From Coprothermobacter sp. (lineage in GTDB: Bacteria > Coprothermobacterota > Coprothermobacteria > Coprothermobacterales > Coprothermobacteraceae): a stretch of DNA of 6,146 nucleotides. The stretch lies in assembly GCA_003476705.1 (NCBI GenBank), contig DMVM01000109.1, positions 1-6,146 on the forward strand, read 5' to 3'. Under the pieces are notes generated by a model. It made no database searches and had not been told where the DNA came from. It was given only the letters and a program-made list of their open reading frames with translations. Within the stretch, counting starts at the first letter, position 1; every line of letters starts with the position of its first letter. This document shows positions 5,066 through 6,146 of this stretch, piece after piece. The position numbers were made by a program, and so were the translations under genes.

Positions 5066-6146
5066 TCATAGCCATAGACGGACTAGCAGGTAGTGGGAAG
5101 ACCACAGCTGGCAAAGGTTTAGCCAAAGCCATTGGATTCAGGTTCATCAGTTCTGGGCAGTTATACCGATTCAAGGCATTAGAGCCTGATGTGGACCTTT
5201 TAGAAGCGATAAAGGGGCAGAAGCTAAAAATTGAGTGGGACATAGAATGGGAAGGTAAAGACGTATCGGCTGAACTACAGCGAGAAGAGATAGGCAGCAG
5301 AGCATCGCAAATAGCGTTATTGAGAGAAGTTAGGGAGGAAGTAAACAATGCACTAAGGTTTGTAGCCGAGGGCGGGAACTATGTCATAGAAGGCAGAGAC
5401 ATAGGCACAATAGTATTTCCCGAAGCTGGAGTGAAGTTTTTCCTAACAGCAGAAGAAGGGGTTAGGGCGAGGCGTAGAGCAGAACAAGTAGGTGAAGAAG
5501 TAAACATAGCAGAGAGGGATGAAAGGGACAAGAAGAGGGATATAGCGCCAGCCAAGGCAGCTGAGGATGCCATAATCATAGATAACAGTCATCAAGGGGT
5601 AGAAGAGACCATAAAGGAGATGGAGGGGCGCTTACCTAAGGACAAATTCGACTTTCAACGTTTTTTGCAATACGTACTAGGTCCACCGGTAGGAGGGTTA
5701 TTTCATATGGAGGTAGTAAAAAGTCATCCTTTGAAGTACGGTCGCTGGATACTCACGCCTAATCATATTAGTGGGTGGGATCCTATTTGCTTGGCAGCAA
5801 AAGCACCTAGGCCTCTGCATTTCATGGCAAAAGCTGAGCTCAGGCGCTCCTTAGGACCTCTTCTTTCGCTATTGGACGTAAGCCCCATTGCTAGGAACAA
5901 ACCTGACGTCAGAGCCATAAGAACTGTTCGGCAATTTTTATACAGTGAAAAACTGGTGGTTATGTATCCTGAAGGTCATCGCCACCGAGACGGGACTGTG
6001 GCCGAGTTTAGGAATGGAGCTTTCTACTTCGTTCGCAAGAAAATGGCACCCGTGATTCCCGTTGTCATTAAAGGGTTGGAAAACCTCAGTTTCAATACCT
6101 TTTGGAACCGCCATGTAAGAATAGCTTTCTTGGATCCCATTTACCC
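5062..6146 (+). CDS. Cytidylate kinase - PlsC (1-acyl-glycerol-3-phosphate acyltransferase) fusion, 3'-truncated by window edge
   Basis: The frame is open for 361 codons to the window end. Residues 1-190 form a cytidylate kinase (CMP/dCMP to the diphosphate): P-loop GLAGSGKTT (7-15), SSGQLYR (30-36), EGRDIGT (110-116), and RDERDKKRDIAP (152-163). It is compact, with a shortened CMP-binding insert and LID, and has Ser where DTG or DSG has Asp. Residues about 197-361 are an LPLAT/PlsC acyltransferase that makes phosphatidic acid at the membrane: NHISGWD (234-240; catalytic H235, D240), PIARNKPD (275-282), YPEGHRHRDG (302-311) and APVIPVVIKG (329-338). The linker is about ten residues, and a hydrophobic helix (201-214) opens the PlsC part. 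Separate cmk and plsC genes are neighbours in many Firmicutes, so fusion by stop loss is plausible. ATG 5062 overlaps the trpS stop with no strong ribosome site, so initiation is probably coupled. Only the last part of PlsC is missing. A sequencing error hiding a stop is possible but no frame break is seen. Confidence 0.88.
   Translation, partial: MIIAIDGLAGSGKTTAGKGLAKAIGFRFISSGQLYRFKALEPDVDLLEAIKGQKLKIEWDIEWEGKDVSAELQREEIGSRASQIALLREVREEVNNALRFVAEGGNYVIEGRDIGTIVFPEAGVKFFLTAEEGVRARRRAEQVGEEVNIAERDERDKKRDIAPAKAAEDAIIIDNSHQGVEETIKEMEGRLPKDKFDFQRFLQYVLGPPVGGLFHMEVVKSHPLKYGRWILTPNHISGWDPICLAAKAPRPLHFMAKAELRRSLGPLLSLLDVSPIARNKPDVRAIRTVRQFLYSEKLVVMYPEGHRHRDGTVAEFRNGAFYFVRKKMAPVIPVVIKGLENLSFNTFWNRHVRIAFLDPIY
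5691..5709 (+). promoter_or_regulatory. Possible internal ribosome site and start codon for a separate PlsC product
   Basis: AGGAGG (5691-5696) stands 10 nt before an in-frame ATG (5707-5709), codon 216 of the kinase-acyltransferase fusion. The motif and spacing equal those of the pyrimidine-nucleoside phosphorylase start. A protein begun here would start about 18 residues before the NHxxxxD motif, close to the conserved core of PlsC but without the preceding hydrophobic helix. It may be a relic of the once separate plsC start or a working second start; it could also be chance, since GGA-GGG codons encode part of the sequence. Confidence 0.45.

Noticed and set aside
276..5579. Several antisense open frames of 66-114 codons, for example 276-524, 728-1072, 3210-3473, 3879-4160, 5052-5348 and 5379-5579.
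   Set aside because: All lie opposite strongly conserved coding regions, their translations show no recognisable domain, and none has convincing signals.
1..6146. CRISPR arrays, insertion sequences, tRNA or rRNA genes, attachment sites.
   Set aside because: I saw no regularly spaced repeats, terminal inverted repeats, transposase motifs or cloverleaf sequences; nearly all bases are accounted for by housekeeping coding regions.

Overview
The window is a densely packed bacterial segment with five genes, all on the + strand. Nearly every base is coding: junctions are a 1-nt overlap, a 7-nt gap, a 46-nt gap and a 4-nt overlap, so the genes probably form one operon. No RNA gene, mobile element, CRISPR array, integrase or obvious terminator is visible. 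Frequent AGA/AGG arginine and ATA isoleucine codons, a moderate base composition, GTG starts with strong AGGAGG-type ribosome sites, and a DHH-CBS-tRNA nucleotidyltransferase architecture known from Thermotoga and Aquifex suggest a thermophilic, probably anaerobic bacterium (Coprothermobacter, Thermotogota or deep Firmicutes type). That placement is a low-confidence inference.

Layout. 1-624: 3' part of a trimeric-type purine nucleoside phosphorylase; its N-terminus lies outside the window. 624-1913: pyrimidine-nucleoside phosphorylase, started by a GTG that overlaps the previous stop. 1921-4038: a 705-residue fusion of a DHH phosphoesterase, two CBS domains and a class II tRNA nucleotidyltransferase/poly(A) polymerase. 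4085-5065: tryptophanyl-tRNA synthetase. 5062-6146: an open frame running off the right edge that joins a compact cytidylate kinase to a PlsC-type lysophosphatidate acyltransferase without a stop codon.

How the genes fit together. The first two enzymes phosphorolyse purine and pyrimidine (deoxy)nucleosides to bases and (deoxy)ribose-1-phosphate. The third and fourth act on tRNA: 3'-end synthesis or repair (with a possible RNA or nucleotide phosphoesterase half) and tryptophan charging. The last joins CMP phosphorylation to phosphatidic acid synthesis. Both activities feed CDP-diacylglycerol formation, and CMP is the by-product of the phospholipid head-group step that follows.

The most notable items are the in-frame cytidylate kinase-PlsC fusion, the strong internal ribosome site that could also release PlsC as a separate protein, the natural Asp at the base-specificity position of the purine nucleoside phosphorylase, and the short DHH-CBS-nucleotidyltransferase with an altered DHHA1 loop. 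I see no wholly new defence or mobile system here; the novelty is in domain architecture.
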